In this document: positions 14,967 to 25,602 of the stretch, piece by piece
Position numbering within the stretch: position 1 is the stretch's first letter
Layout of the letters: each line of letters begins with the position of its first letter
Assembly (NCBI GenBank): GCA_017937685.1
Contig: JAGBDD010000096.1
Coordinates: 1-50,895 of the forward strand
From: Thermoguttaceae bacterium
GTDB taxonomy: Bacteria > Planctomycetota > Planctomycetia > Pirellulales > Thermoguttaceae
Reading direction: 5' to 3'
DNA length: 50,895 bases
Translations under genes and position numbers: made by a program
The notes under the pieces: model-generated
What the model saw: the letters and a program-made list of their open reading frames with translations, nothing else
What the model was told of the DNA's origin: nothing
Database searches by the model: none

Positions 14967-17447
14967 CTATTGGCGTTTGAAGAGCTTGTCGATTTCTTGA
15001 ACGGAAAAGACGAGCGTCGACGGGCGCCCGTGCGGGCAGTGGTGCGACTGCAACTCTTCCTCGGCGGCGGCGATCAACTCGACGATCGCGTCGGGACGAA
15101 GCGAGTCGCCCGCTTTGATCGCCGCTTTGCAAGCCATTTGCTTGAGCGATTCGTCGAGGAGGTCGGCGCGTTCGAGCTTTCCGCGGTTCCGTTGAAGCGT
15201 CGCGAGGGCCGCGAGGAAGATTTCGGACGGCGACGCGGCGCGCAAGATCGCCGGATAACCGTTGACGACGACGCTCGACCCGCCGAAATCGTCGACTAAA
15301 ATCCCTAAATTCGCGAAAAGCTCTCTATTTTCAAGCGCGACCGGGTGTTCCGTCGGCGTCAAATCGACGACTTCCGGGACGAGAAGGCGTTGCGCGTCGA
15401 GTTTTCCGGCGGAAAAATTCGCCTTCAAACGTTCGTAAAGAATCCGTTCGTGCAACGCGTGCTGGTCGACGACGGCGAGACCGCCTTTCGCCTCCATCGC
15501 CAAATAACGGCGGCAAATTTGAACGACCGGTTTTCCGGCGGCGTTGTACGCGACCTGATTTTCGAGCGGAACGTTCGGGCGGAACCGACCGGCGTTGTTG
15601 GCGGCGACCCGTTCGCGAAGCGTCGCGGCGGTCGCGACCGGATCGGCGAGTTCTTTCGCGTTAAAGAATTGCGGTTGCGCTGACTTTGACGGCTCGGCGT
15701 CCGGCGAATCGGCGTTCGGTTGCGGCGATAAATCGGGGGAATTGGGGGATTTGAGCGCTTGGTCGGCGCCGGTCGCGTTGAAATCGCGCGTTCCGCCGAA
15801 CGTTCCCGGTTTAAAGGTCGGCTCCGAGCGTTCCGGCGTTTTCGTCGCGTCGCCGCGAGCGGACAAACTTGACGCGAGGGGCGGGAATTTGCGAAATTCG
15901 GAAGCGCCGCCGATTCCCAAATTGACCGTCGGCGGCGTTGGGCGGCGTTGCGGAAACGCGTCGACCGAGGTCGCGTCGAGGGCCGCCGCTTCGTCGAGCG
16001 CGGCGTTGGCGGCGGCGATAACGTCCGAAGCGGATGAATTGGGCGATTTAGGCGATTTAGGCGGTTGAAGCGAATCGAAACGCGACGGCGTCGGCGAGTT
16101 TGCCGCGTCTTGCGAGCGCGATTCGCCGGGCGTTTTCGCCGGTTCGCTCGACCGCGCGGCGTTCGATTTCGACTTGCCGGTCAGCCAACCGAGAACGTCG
16201 CGGCGGCGTTCCTCGGCGACGCTTTCGTCGAGCGCGGCGATCGGGTCGCGGGAGTCGACGTCGGGAACGAAACGGAGTTCGCGAACTTCGGCGTTCGGTT
16301 CGGCGGCGGACGTCGAACCGGCGGAAAGAGCGGAAGGCGTCGGGCGATTCGTCGATTCGGACGACGAGGAACGCTCTTGCGCGGCGTTCTTGGCGAACGC
16401 GGTTTGCGTTCGACGCGCGGCGGCGTCGAGTTCGGCGTCGTTCGGACGGCTCGTCAAATCGGAGCGTAAAAATTTATCGCGAATCGCGCCCAAAACGCTC
16501 GCGTAAATCGCTTGACCGTCGACGAAACGCACTTCCAACTTCGACGGGTGAACGTTGACGTCGACAAAATCCGGCGGCGTCGCGATATTCAAAAAAGCGA
16601 CCGGATGTCGCCCGGAAACGAGGAGCCCGCGATACGCTTCGGTCAGCGCGTGTTGAAGGGCTCGGTCGCGAATGTGTCGCCCGTTCAAGAAAATATATTG
16701 AAGGCTTTGCGAACCGCGGCTTAGATCGGGAAGCCCGACGAAGCCGGTTACTTTGACGTTTTTGTACTCGCTTTCAATTTCGACGAGACGCGTCGCGACG
16801 TCGGCGCCAAAAACGCGCCCGATTCGCTCTTTGCGGTCGCTGGTTGCTGGAAGGTCGTAAACCGTTCTTCCGTTGTGTTTTAAAACGAAGTGGACGTCGG
16901 GGCGAGGAAGCGCGATTCGGACGACCGCTTCGGAGATATGCCCAAATTCGGTCGTCGGGCTTTTCAAAAATTTGCGCCGCGCCGGGACGTTGAAGAAAAT
17001 ATTGCGCGCTTCGACCGTCGTTCCGACCGGGCGACCGCAGGGGACGATTTCGTCGAAAACGCCGCCGTCGCTCCGGATTTGCGCGCCCGCTTCCGCGTCC
17101 GCCGTCCGACTGCTCAAGACGAGTTGGCTGACTTCGGCGATCGACGCGAGCGCTTCGCCCCGAAAACCGAGCGTGTGAATGCGGAACAGGTCGTCCGCTT
17201 CGGAAATTTTGCTCGTCGAGTGCGGCGACAACGCCAAAACAAGCTGTTCCGCCGCGATACCGCACCCGTCGTCGACGATTTTAATCAAGTCGGAACCGCT
17301 TTTTTCAACGACGATTTCGATCCGCTTCGCTCCGGCGTCGACCGAATTTTCGACGAGTTCCTTAACGACGTTCGCCGGTCGTTCGACGACTTCGCCCGCC
17401 GCGATTTTGTTGATCATACTCTTCGACAATTCGCGAATTTCCGGCAT
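14967..17447 (-). CDS. mutL: DNA mismatch repair protein MutL
   Basis: 826 aa, ATG 17447 with AAGGAG seven bases upstream. The N-terminal GHKL ATPase has KIAAGEVVERP, KELVENSVDAGA, DDGCGI and TLGFRGEALASI. The C-terminal dimerisation domain carries the endonuclease motif DQHALHERILYE (D661 onward), ACKAAIKAGDSL and CPHGRP (C804), so it is the nicking type of MutL found in species without MutH. The linker (about residues 340-620) is unusually long, Pro/Ser/Ala-rich and low in complexity, which accounts for the length above the usual 600-650. No mutS is nearby. It acts with MutS to license strand excision. Confidence 0.97.
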   Translation of the reverse strand: MPEIRELSKSMINKIAAGEVVERPANVVKELVENSVDAGAKRIEIVVEKSGSDLIKIVDDGCGIAAEQLVLALSPHSTSKISEADDLFRIHTLGFRGEALASIAEVSQLVLSSRTADAEAGAQIRSDGGVFDEIVPCGRPVGTTVEARNIFFNVPARRKFLKSPTTEFGHISEAVVRIALPRPDVHFVLKHNGRTVYDLPATSDRKERIGRVFGADVATRLVEIESEYKNVKVTGFVGLPDLSRGSQSLQYIFLNGRHIRDRALQHALTEAYRGLLVSGRHPVAFLNIATPPDFVDVNVHPSKLEVRFVDGQAIYASVLGAIRDKFLRSDLTSRPNDAELDAAARRTQTAFAKNAAQERSSSSESTNRPTPSALSAGSTSAAEPNAEVRELRFVPDVDSRDPIAALDESVAEERRRDVLGWLTGKSKSNAARSSEPAKTPGESRSQDAANSPTPSRFDSLQPPKSPKSPNSSASDVIAAANAALDEAAALDATSVDAFPQRRPTPPTVNLGIGGASEFRKFPPLASSLSARGDATKTPERSEPTFKPGTFGGTRDFNATGADQALKSPNSPDLSPQPNADSPDAEPSKSAQPQFFNAKELADPVATAATLRERVAANNAGRFRPNVPLENQVAYNAAGKPVVQICRRYLAMEAKGGLAVVDQHALHERILYERLKANFSAGKLDAQRLLVPEVVDLTPTEHPVALENRELFANLGILVDDFGGSSVVVNGYPAILRAASPSEIFLAALATLQRNRGKLERADLLDESLKQMACKAAIKAGDSLRPDAIVELIAAAEEELQSHHCPHGRPSTLVFSVQEIDKLFKRQ

Positions 17448-17606
17448 TCGAACTCCTTAAATCGGGCGACGGACGTTAAAATAGGAAAGACGGTGGGTTT
17501 GGGAGGCGGAAAAGGCGGGAATCGGCGCGGCGAACGACCGAAAACGGACGGTTCGCCGCCGTTCCAAGGGCGACTTAACGGAGCCCCGACGGTATTTCCG
17601 GCGTCG

Positions 17607-18974
17607 TTAATCTTCGAGCGAAACGACGATTTCGTCGGCGTCGAGACCGGCGACGGCGTCGCGGGTCAAAACGATTCGCTCCATTTCGGCGGGCGCGACG
17701 CGTTGACGGCGCAGTTCCTTCAAAATCGGGCCCGAAGCGTCGCCGGCGCGGACGACGAGGCGCTTGTTCGCGAAATTGTTCGAAACGCGCAAGAAAAGCG
17801 GGATTTGCTCCGGAAGCGCGTCGCGGTCGAGACGTTGCGGAACGACGTAATTGACGTAAGCGCCGTTGCGGACGGCGATCGGCGTCGCGGCGTCGGCGGC
17901 GGGCGCGGTTCCGAGAACGAACTCGGCGGCGTTGCGACCGGCTTCCTCGGCCTCTTCCGAAACGAAGTCGACTAAGTCGTGTACGTGCAACGCGTTGCCG
18001 CAAGAGAAAACGCCCGGAATCGACGTTTCGCGACGTTGCGAAACGACCGGGCCGTTGGTGCGGCGGTCGATTTCGACGTTCGCAGCGCGAGCGACTTCGT
18101 TTTCCGGAATCAAACCGACCGAAAGAAGGAGCGTGTCGCAGTCGAATTCGATTTCCGTTCCGGGAATCGGCGCGCGTTTTTCGTCGACTTTCGCGACGAC
18201 GACCTTTTCAAGGCGGCGGTCGCCCTCGACGCGAACGACCGTGTGCGCCAAGTAAAGCGGAATATCGAAGTCTTGCAAGCATTGGACGACGTTGCGCGTC
18301 AAACCGTTCGAATACGGCATTAACTCGACGACCGCCAACACTTTAGCGCCTTCGAGCGTCAGGCGGCGCGCCATAATGAGCCCGATGTCGCCGGAGCCGA
18401 GAATGACGACGCGGCGGCCGACTTGCTCTCCTTCGCGGTTGACGTAACGCTGCGCCGCGCCCGCGGTGAAAACGCCGCTCGGGCGGTCGCCCGGGACGCC
18501 GATCGCGCCGCGGGTGCGTTCGCGGCAACCGGTCGAGAGAACGACCGACTTCGCGCGAATCGTTCGGAAGCCGAACGTCGGCGAGGCGGCGCGGACGACG
18601 AGCGGCGCCTCGGAACCGTCTTCGCGAGCGACGTCCAAAACGGTCGCTTCCAGCTCGACGGCGATTTCGCGCTTTTTAATCTCGTCGATAAAGCGGCCGG
18701 CGTATTCGGGCCCGGTCAGCTCCTCCTTAAAGCGGCGGAGACCGAAACCGTTGTGAACGCATTGGTTAAGAACGCCGCCGAGTTCGTTTTCGCGTTCGAG
18801 AATCAAAACGCGCTTCAAACCCGAGTCGAAAGCGGCGACCGCGGCGGCCAATCCGGCGGGGCCCCCTCCGACGACGACCAACTCCCAAGGGGCCGCGTCG
18901 ACGGCGGCGGAAGAAGAGGCGCGGAGAGCGTCCGCGTTCGAAGCGGCAGAAAGGGAAGCGCGTTCGGAGGTCAT
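17607..18974 (-). CDS. FAD/NAD(P)-dependent oxidoreductase
   Basis: 455 aa, ATG 18974. After about 30 low-complexity residues come the FAD-binding VVVGGGPAGLAAAVAAF and ERENELGGVLNQCVHNGFG, then a second Rossmann fold (RRVVILGSGDIGLIMARR), and SVGLIPENEVA plus VFSCGNALHVHDLVDFV near the end. This is the pyridine nucleotide-disulfide oxidoreductase type often paired with a DUF1667 protein and a glycerol-3-phosphate dehydrogenase-like partner. Here it stands alone. The C-terminal 80 residues (QIPLFLRVSNNFANKRLVVR) are typical of this subgroup. No CxxxxC redox disulfide is visible. The substrate is unknown. Confidence 0.85.
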   Translation of the reverse strand: MTSERASLSAASNADALRASSSAAVDAAPWELVVVGGGPAGLAAAVAAFDSGLKRVLILERENELGGVLNQCVHNGFGLRRFKEELTGPEYAGRFIDEIKKREIAVELEATVLDVAREDGSEAPLVVRAASPTFGFRTIRAKSVVLSTGCRERTRGAIGVPGDRPSGVFTAGAAQRYVNREGEQVGRRVVILGSGDIGLIMARRLTLEGAKVLAVVELMPYSNGLTRNVVQCLQDFDIPLYLAHTVVRVEGDRRLEKVVVAKVDEKRAPIPGTEIEFDCDTLLLSVGLIPENEVARAANVEIDRRTNGPVVSQRRETSIPGVFSCGNALHVHDLVDFVSEEAEEAGRNAAEFVLGTAPAADAATPIAVRNGAYVNYVVPQRLDRDALPEQIPLFLRVSNNFANKRLVVRAGDASGPILKELRRQRVAPAEMERIVLTRDAVAGLDADEIVVSLED

Positions 18975-19079
18975 ATCGAAGGCCTTTCGGAAGAAATATC
19001 GGTTAAATTAGGAGGAATGGTAAAGGTTTAAGCGTCGAAAATCGGGCGAAAGCGCGGAAATTCGACGCGTTCGAAAACG

Positions 19080-19125
19080 CAAAAAACGCCGTTTGACCGA
19101 CGTCGCAAAGACGCGGTCAACGGCG
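19080..19125 (-). terminator. Terminator after serA
   Basis: Stem CGCCGTTTGACCG (19087-19099) against CGGTCAACGGCG (19114-19125), one bulge, followed on the minus strand by a run of T. It lies 40 bases past the serA stop. Confidence 0.75.
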
Positions 19126-19164
19126 CGGAAGCGTTCGATTAACGGACGAACGGACGGCGAAACG

Positions 19165-20787
19165 TCAGTTCATCCAAGACGGATATTGGCCCGGTTCCGG
19201 GAGTTGCGCGGCGACGACGCTGTGAATTTGCGGCAACGCGGCGACGTCGGCGACGAGTTCCGGCGGAACGACGCCGTCGAGCGCCAAAACGCTGACCGCG
19301 AGTCCGTCCGGCGCGTGGAAGTTGCGACCGAGCGTCATATGCGCGATGTTCGCCCCGTATTTCGCCGAGGTCGCGCCCAACGCGGCGACGACGCCCGGTT
19401 GGTCGGGTTGCGTCGTAACGAGAAGCGCGCCGTCGAGATGCGCGTCGATGCGGAGCTTGTTGTAAAGGATCAAACGCGGAATCGAAGCGCCGAACAACGC
19501 GCCCGCGAACGAAACCGAACCTTTGTCCGTTTCGAGTTCGATCGAAATGACCGAGCTGAAGTCGCCGGTTTTCGCGCATTTTTCTTCGACGACTTTCAAG
19601 CCGCGCTCTTGCATCATCGGCGCCGCGCTGACGACGCTAATTTCTTCGCCCATCACGCCGGTCAGGTAGCCGGAGCAGAACGCCGAGGTGATAAGCGTCG
19701 TGTTTTTGCGGGCCAATTCGCCTTTATATTCGATTTTGCAGGTCGAGACGGCGCCCGGCGCGACTTGCTGCGCGAAAACGCCGAGACGGTAGGCCAAGTC
19801 GAGCGAGCCGTGAAGCTCGGCGAGCGTTTTCGGGTCGAGCGACGAGAAGTTGACCGCTTGACGGATGACGCCGTTTTTCAGGTAGTCGATCAAGAGTTCG
19901 ACCGCTTCCAACGCGACGTTCATTTGCGCTTCGGCGGTGCTGGCGCCGAGGTGCGGGGTGCAAACGACGTTCGGACGGCCGAAGAGCGGGCTTTCGGTAT
20001 ACGGTTCTTCCGGGTAAACGTCGAGCGCGACGCCGCCGAGTTTGCCGGAATCGAGGCCGCGGACGAGCGCGTCCATATTGTAAATGCCGCCGCGAGCGCA
20101 GTTGATCAAGCAGGCGCCCGGCTTCATCGCGTCGATTTCCTTATCGGAAATCAGGTTGCGGGTCGCGTCGGTCAGCGGCGTGTGAACGGTCAAATAGTCG
20201 ATAATCGGCAAAAATTCGGCGACGGAGTCGTAAAGTTTGACGTCCAATTCTTGCGCGCGAGCGGCGGAGAGGTAGGGGTCGAACGCGACGATCTTCATAT
20301 CGAACGCTTTCGCGAACTTGGCGACCGTTTGGCCGATGCGCCCCATCCCGACGATACCGAGCGTTTTGCCGCCGAGTTGGCGACCGGTGAATTTTTTGCG
20401 ATCCCAACGACCTTCGACGAGCGATTGGTTCGCGGCGCAGGTGTTGCGACTTAGCGCGAGCATCAGCGCGAACGTTTGCTCGGCGGTCGAGACGGTGTTT
20501 CCGCCGGGAGTGTTCATCACGACGACGCCGGCGCGGGTCGCCGCTTTGAGATCGATGTTGTCGACGCCGACGCCGGCGCGAGCGATCGCCTTGAGCCGTT
20601 TGTTGCCTTCGAGCGCTTCGGCGGTGATTTTGACGCCGCTGCGACAGATCGCGCCGTCAAATTCGGTCAGCGTTTGGCGCAGTTCTTCGCCTTTGAGGCC
20701 GGTGCGAACTTCGTATTCGAGCCCGGCGTCTTGCATCATTTTCAAACCGTCTTCGGCCAAGGGGTCAAGAACGACAATTTTCGGCAT
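19165..20787 (-). CDS. serA: D-3-phosphoglycerate dehydrogenase
   Basis: 540 aa, the long form of SerA. ATG 20787 has GGGAG upstream. The N-terminal catalytic and NAD-binding domains include GMGRIG at 147-152, the catalytic Arg in NCARGGI, Glu in PEEPYTE and His in CTPHLGAST. Residues about 320-455 form the intervening (ASB) domain and the last 80 (LVTTQPDQPGVVAALGAT) the ACT domain, which in this family senses serine. The enzyme oxidises 3-phosphoglycerate to 3-phosphohydroxypyruvate, the first step to serine. It is a single gene with its own terminator. Confidence 0.96.
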   Translation of the reverse strand: MPKIVVLDPLAEDGLKMMQDAGLEYEVRTGLKGEELRQTLTEFDGAICRSGVKITAEALEGNKRLKAIARAGVGVDNIDLKAATRAGVVVMNTPGGNTVSTAEQTFALMLALSRNTCAANQSLVEGRWDRKKFTGRQLGGKTLGIVGMGRIGQTVAKFAKAFDMKIVAFDPYLSAARAQELDVKLYDSVAEFLPIIDYLTVHTPLTDATRNLISDKEIDAMKPGACLINCARGGIYNMDALVRGLDSGKLGGVALDVYPEEPYTESPLFGRPNVVCTPHLGASTAEAQMNVALEAVELLIDYLKNGVIRQAVNFSSLDPKTLAELHGSLDLAYRLGVFAQQVAPGAVSTCKIEYKGELARKNTTLITSAFCSGYLTGVMGEEISVVSAAPMMQERGLKVVEEKCAKTGDFSSVISIELETDKGSVSFAGALFGASIPRLILYNKLRIDAHLDGALLVTTQPDQPGVVAALGATSAKYGANIAHMTLGRNFHAPDGLAVSVLALDGVVPPELVADVAALPQIHSVVAAQLPEPGQYPSWMN

Positions 20788-21174
20788 TGGTATTCTCCCG
20801 TGTTGCGTTATTCTGGCGTCGCGTCGCCGACTCCCGCTTGGAATGCGGGCAAGGCGACGCGTCGGAGCGATTTTCGTTTCGTCGTCGACCGGGGTTGCGT
20901 CGGGGGGGAGAGGGCGCGATTTTCGAATTGCCCGGGACGAGGTAAAATCGTTAAAATTTTAGCGCTTCTTGCGTTTTCGTCAAGGATACGCCGCGACGCG
21001 AACGGGACGAACGCTCGATTTTTTCCCGATTTTCTTGAAAAAAAGAAAGCCTTTTCTAACTGCAAGCCCTATATTTTGAATAAATTACCGGTTTTAACGT
21101 CGCCGATTTTGGGTTTGTTGAGCGGCGAAGTCGGGTTGGGGGAAATAGGGAAAATGCGAAAGTTGCGACGTTTG
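20788..21174. other. Gap between serA and the zinc-ribbon gene
   Basis: About 390 bp upstream of serA and downstream of the minus-strand zinc-ribbon gene. It contains AT-rich stretches but no convincing promoter, hairpin or ORF. Confidence 0.35.
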
Positions 21175-21660
21175 CTAAAGCGCGCCGAGAGAACCGATTT
21201 CGACCGCCGTCGTCAAGACGATCCAAACGAGAGAAAGCAAAATTTGGAGCCCGCCGACGACGGCGCCGACGACGAGGAGCGTTTTCGCCGTCGACGAATG
21301 ACGCTTGGCCGCTTCAAAATCGCATCGCGTTTTAGCCGAGTTCGTTTGAATCGAAAAAATAATCCCGGCGACTCCGAGCGGCGGACAGCAGAAAAGCGTC
21401 GATAAAACGTTCCAAATCAAGTAATCGGGAACGTTCGCGGCTTCGCTCCAATCGGACGGAGCGTAAGGATCGGGCGCCGAGGACGACGCGTAGGGGTTCG
21501 AGGCGTTGTAAGCGGTTTCGGAATTGTCGGACGTTCCGAACGACGCCGAACCGAGCGGCGACTCCATTCCCGGCGAAACGTTCGAACGAACCGCGACGCC
21601 GCAAAGCGGGCAAAAACGCGCGTTGGCGGGGAGAGGATTTCCGCATTTCGGGCAAAACAT
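21175..21660 (-). CDS. Zinc-ribbon membrane protein, CD225/dispanin-like
   Basis: 161 aa, ATG 21660 with GAGG upstream. Residues 1-22 are a zinc ribbon (CPKCG...CPLCG). Residues 30-75 are a Ser/Pro/Tyr-rich linker. The remainder has two hydrophobic segments (NVLSTLFCCPPLGVAGIIFS and TLLVVGAVVGGLQILLSLVW) around a charged loop (SAKTRCDFEAAKRHSSTAK), which is the CD225/interferon-induced-transmembrane layout seen in many bacteria. It is a probable inner-membrane protein of unknown role. It lies just downstream of a DUF2752 gene on the same strand, a frequent pairing. Confidence 0.8.
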   Translation of the reverse strand: MFCPKCGNPLPANARFCPLCGVAVRSNVSPGMESPLGSASFGTSDNSETAYNASNPYASSSAPDPYAPSDWSEAANVPDYLIWNVLSTLFCCPPLGVAGIIFSIQTNSAKTRCDFEAAKRHSSTAKTLLVVGAVVGGLQILLSLVWIVLTTAVEIGSLGAL

Positions 21661-21848
21661 AACAAACCTCGCGCGGTAAAAAGTGAGATAATGGAAAATT
21701 TAGCGAAATTTAGAACGGCAAAACGCGACGTCCGTTTTCATTTTACTCGACGCGGCGGAGAAAAACAAGGCGGGGCGAATTGAAAAAGGAAATCGGCGCT
21801 TCAGCGCCGCGCTTATAATAAGCGAGAAAATATGCAAAAAAGCGGAGG

Positions 21849-22253
21849 TTAGCGGGCGGTCGGCGGGCGCAAAAAGTCGAACGCCGGGAGCGGAAGGTTG
21901 CGCAGAACGGTAAAGGCGAGAACGACGGCGCAAACGACGACGCCGAGGCGATAATAAACGACGCGAAATTGCGGACGGCGGAGAACGAGAAAAGCCGGAA
22001 GCGCGAAAAGAGCGGCGACCGAGAACGGATTATAACGAAGCGCGGCGAAGAAATCGCCTTTGAACAACGCTCGCAGGGCCCGCGTCGAACCGCAACCGGG
22101 GCAATAAATTCCGGTTGCTTTGCGGAAAACGCAGGGAGGCGGAAACGTCGTCAAAACGCTCGGATCGCGGTAAACGGCGACGGCGAAAAGCGCGAACGTC
22201 GCGACGGCGCACAAAACGACGAGACCGGCGAAGGAAAGACGCGGAGACGACAT
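21849..22253 (-). CDS. DUF2752 membrane protein
   Basis: 134 aa, ATG 22253 with GAGGAG upstream. The family signature is plain: PPCVFRKATGIYCPGCGSTRALRAL followed by a YNPFS motif (given here only as the key residues C-P-G-C-G-S-T-R). Three to four membrane segments (about 8-27, 75-92, 98-116). The function of DUF2752 is not known. About 190 bp separate it from the zinc-ribbon gene downstream. Confidence 0.88.
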   Translation of the reverse strand: MSSPRLSFAGLVVLCAVATFALFAVAVYRDPSVLTTFPPPCVFRKATGIYCPGCGSTRALRALFKGDFFAALRYNPFSVAALFALPAFLVLRRPQFRVVYYRLGVVVCAVVLAFTVLRNLPLPAFDFLRPPTAR

Positions 22254-22322
22254 AATACTCCTCGGCGCTCCTCGAGCGGAAACCGCGTTGAAGTCGCTCT
22301 TGGAAACGACGCAAGAAAAACG

Positions 22323-22375
22323 CCGCCCGACGTTAAAAACGGCTCGAAAAACAAGCGGCTTTTAACGTTAGGCGG
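22323..22375 (-). terminator. Imperfect inverted repeat after mdh
   Basis: Arms CCGCC..ACGTTAAAA and TTTTAACGT..GGCGG with short mismatches, about 100 bases beyond the mdh stop. No strong T-run, so a terminator role is only possible. Confidence 0.35.
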
Positions 22376-22477
22376 AAACGTTCGAATCGCGCGTCGAAGT
22401 TTAACGAACGGGAAAGCGCGCCGCTTCGTCGGGGAACGTCGCGGCGCGAAGTCGTTCGCTTTCGACGGTTAGCGGAT

Positions 22478-23993
<1,516 letters not shown>

Positions 23994-25205
23994 ATGATGG
24001 AAAAATATTTGAACTTGAACGACGTGAAGGAAATTCGGGCGCGTTCGTTGATTTATTTCGGTTGCGGCGCGATTCAAAAGGTCGCCGACGTCGCTCGCGA
24101 TATGAAGGCGCGGGGCGTCGACCGAGTGATCGTCGTTTCGTCGCCGTCGGCGTACAAGAAGAGCGGCGCTTGGCCGACGATTACCGCGGCGTTTGAGGCG
24201 GCGGGCGTCGAGTACGTTCTCTTCGACAAAAACCGTCCGAATCCGGAGGTCGAGGCGATCGACGAAGCGTTGAAAGTCGCGGTCGAGTTCGGGGCGCAAG
24301 GCGTCGTCGGGATCGGCGGCGGGAGCCCGATCGACGCGGCCAAGAGCGTCGCGATTCTGCTCAAAAATCCGGGGAAAACGGCGGAAGACCTTTACTCGTA
24401 TGCGTTTGCGCCGACCGAAGCCGCGCCGATCCTCGCGATCAACCTGACGCACGGCACCGGCACCGAGGGGAACCGCGTCGCCGTCGCTTCGATTCCGGCC
24501 AAGCAACACAAACCGGCGATCGCTTACGAATGCATCTACCCGACGTGGTCGATCGACGACCCGGAATTGATGAAAACGTTGCCGAAAACGCAAATTTTGT
24601 ACACGAGCGTCGACGCGTTGAATCACGCGGTCGAGGCGGCGACGACGACCTGTTCGAACCCGTTGGCGATCACGTTGGCGCGCGAAACGGTCAAGCTTGT
24701 CGTCGATTATTTGCCGGCGGCGTTGGAAAATCCGGAAGATATGGTCGCGCGCTACAACCTGGCTTACGCCGCCTTGATCGCCGGGATTTCGTTCGACAAC
24801 GGCTTCCTGCACTACACGCACGCGCTCGAACACCCGTTGAGCGGCGTCAATCCGGACGTTATTCACGGTTGCGGGCTCGGCGTTCTCCTTCCGGCGGTTT
24901 TGAAGGAAATTTATCCGAAATGCGCGGCGGTCTTGGCCGACGTCTTGGCGCCGATCGTTCCGGGCTTGAAGGGTTGCGCTTGCGAAGCGGAAGACGTCGC
25001 GAAAGGCGTTGAAAAATGGCTCTTTAGCGTCGGCGCGAATCGCAAGCTGACCGACGAAGGGTTCGGCGAAGCGGACGTTCCGAAGCTCGTCGACTTGGTC
25101 TTCTCGACCCCGTCGCTGACCGCGCTTCTCGCCGTCGCCCCGACCGAAGCGACCCGCGAAACGGTCGAGAAGATTTACCGCGAATCGTTAGCGCCGATGA
25201 ACTAA
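23994..25205 (+). CDS. Iron-containing alcohol dehydrogenase
   Basis: 403 aa. ATG 23994 (a second ATG follows directly) with AAGGAG nine bases upstream. Family motifs: GIGGGSPIDAAKSVAILL (NAD binding), NLTHGTGTEGNRVAV, and the metal-binding set D..H in SVDALNHAVEA with H residues in FLHYTHALEHPLSG and VIHGCGLG. Group III dehydrogenases of this type reduce aldehydes or ketones, for example in fermentation. The substrate cannot be read from the sequence. It is a single gene followed by a long inverted repeat. Confidence 0.92.
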   Translation: MMEKYLNLNDVKEIRARSLIYFGCGAIQKVADVARDMKARGVDRVIVVSSPSAYKKSGAWPTITAAFEAAGVEYVLFDKNRPNPEVEAIDEALKVAVEFGAQGVVGIGGGSPIDAAKSVAILLKNPGKTAEDLYSYAFAPTEAAPILAINLTHGTGTEGNRVAVASIPAKQHKPAIAYECIYPTWSIDDPELMKTLPKTQILYTSVDALNHAVEAATTTCSNPLAITLARETVKLVVDYLPAALENPEDMVARYNLAYAALIAGISFDNGFLHYTHALEHPLSGVNPDVIHGCGLGVLLPAVLKEIYPKCAAVLADVLAPIVPGLKGCACEAEDVAKGVEKWLFSVGANRKLTDEGFGEADVPKLVDLVFSTPSLTALLAVAPTEATRETVEKIYRESLAPMN

Positions 25206-25602
25206 GCGACGCGGCGGCTCGAAAAACGGCGCTTAACGGGCGCGAATCGAGCGGCGAAGCGGAAATTCGGATTAAAACGGAAACGCGACCGCGTTCGAGC
25301 GTCGGCGCTTCGAGAAGTCGAAGAGCCGAGCGTTCGAGCGAGCGGTCGCGTTCGCGTTAAAACTAAAGTTTGAGTCGGCTTTGAGAACGCGAGCGCGTAA
25401 TTTTTTTGATTTTTGGATTGCGTAGTTTCTCTATTTTGCGCAAACTCTCGTCGCGGCGCTTGCGTCGCGTTAAATTTCCGTTATACTTCGTTTCGGTTCT
25501 AATTCGGACGGGAGCCTTACGACCGCTTTTTAGAAGGCGGTTTCCGAACGCGCGGCGAGCGTCGTCGACGGCGGAACGTCCGTTCTTTATCGAGACGGAA
25601 AG
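25206..25602. other. Gap with an inverted repeat and the trkH promoter
   Basis: Arms of 11 bp (AACGCGACCGC, 25282-25292, and its complement 25342-25352) enclose a structured loop that also contains GTTCGAGCG twice in direct orientation. It has no T-run but may end the dehydrogenase transcript. The right part holds a promoter (listed separately). Confidence 0.45.
25460..25487 (+). promoter_or_regulatory. Promoter candidate for the TrkH gene
   Basis: TTGCGT (25460-25465), 16-bp spacer, TATACT (25482-25487), about 115 bases before the start codon. Confidence 0.5.
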
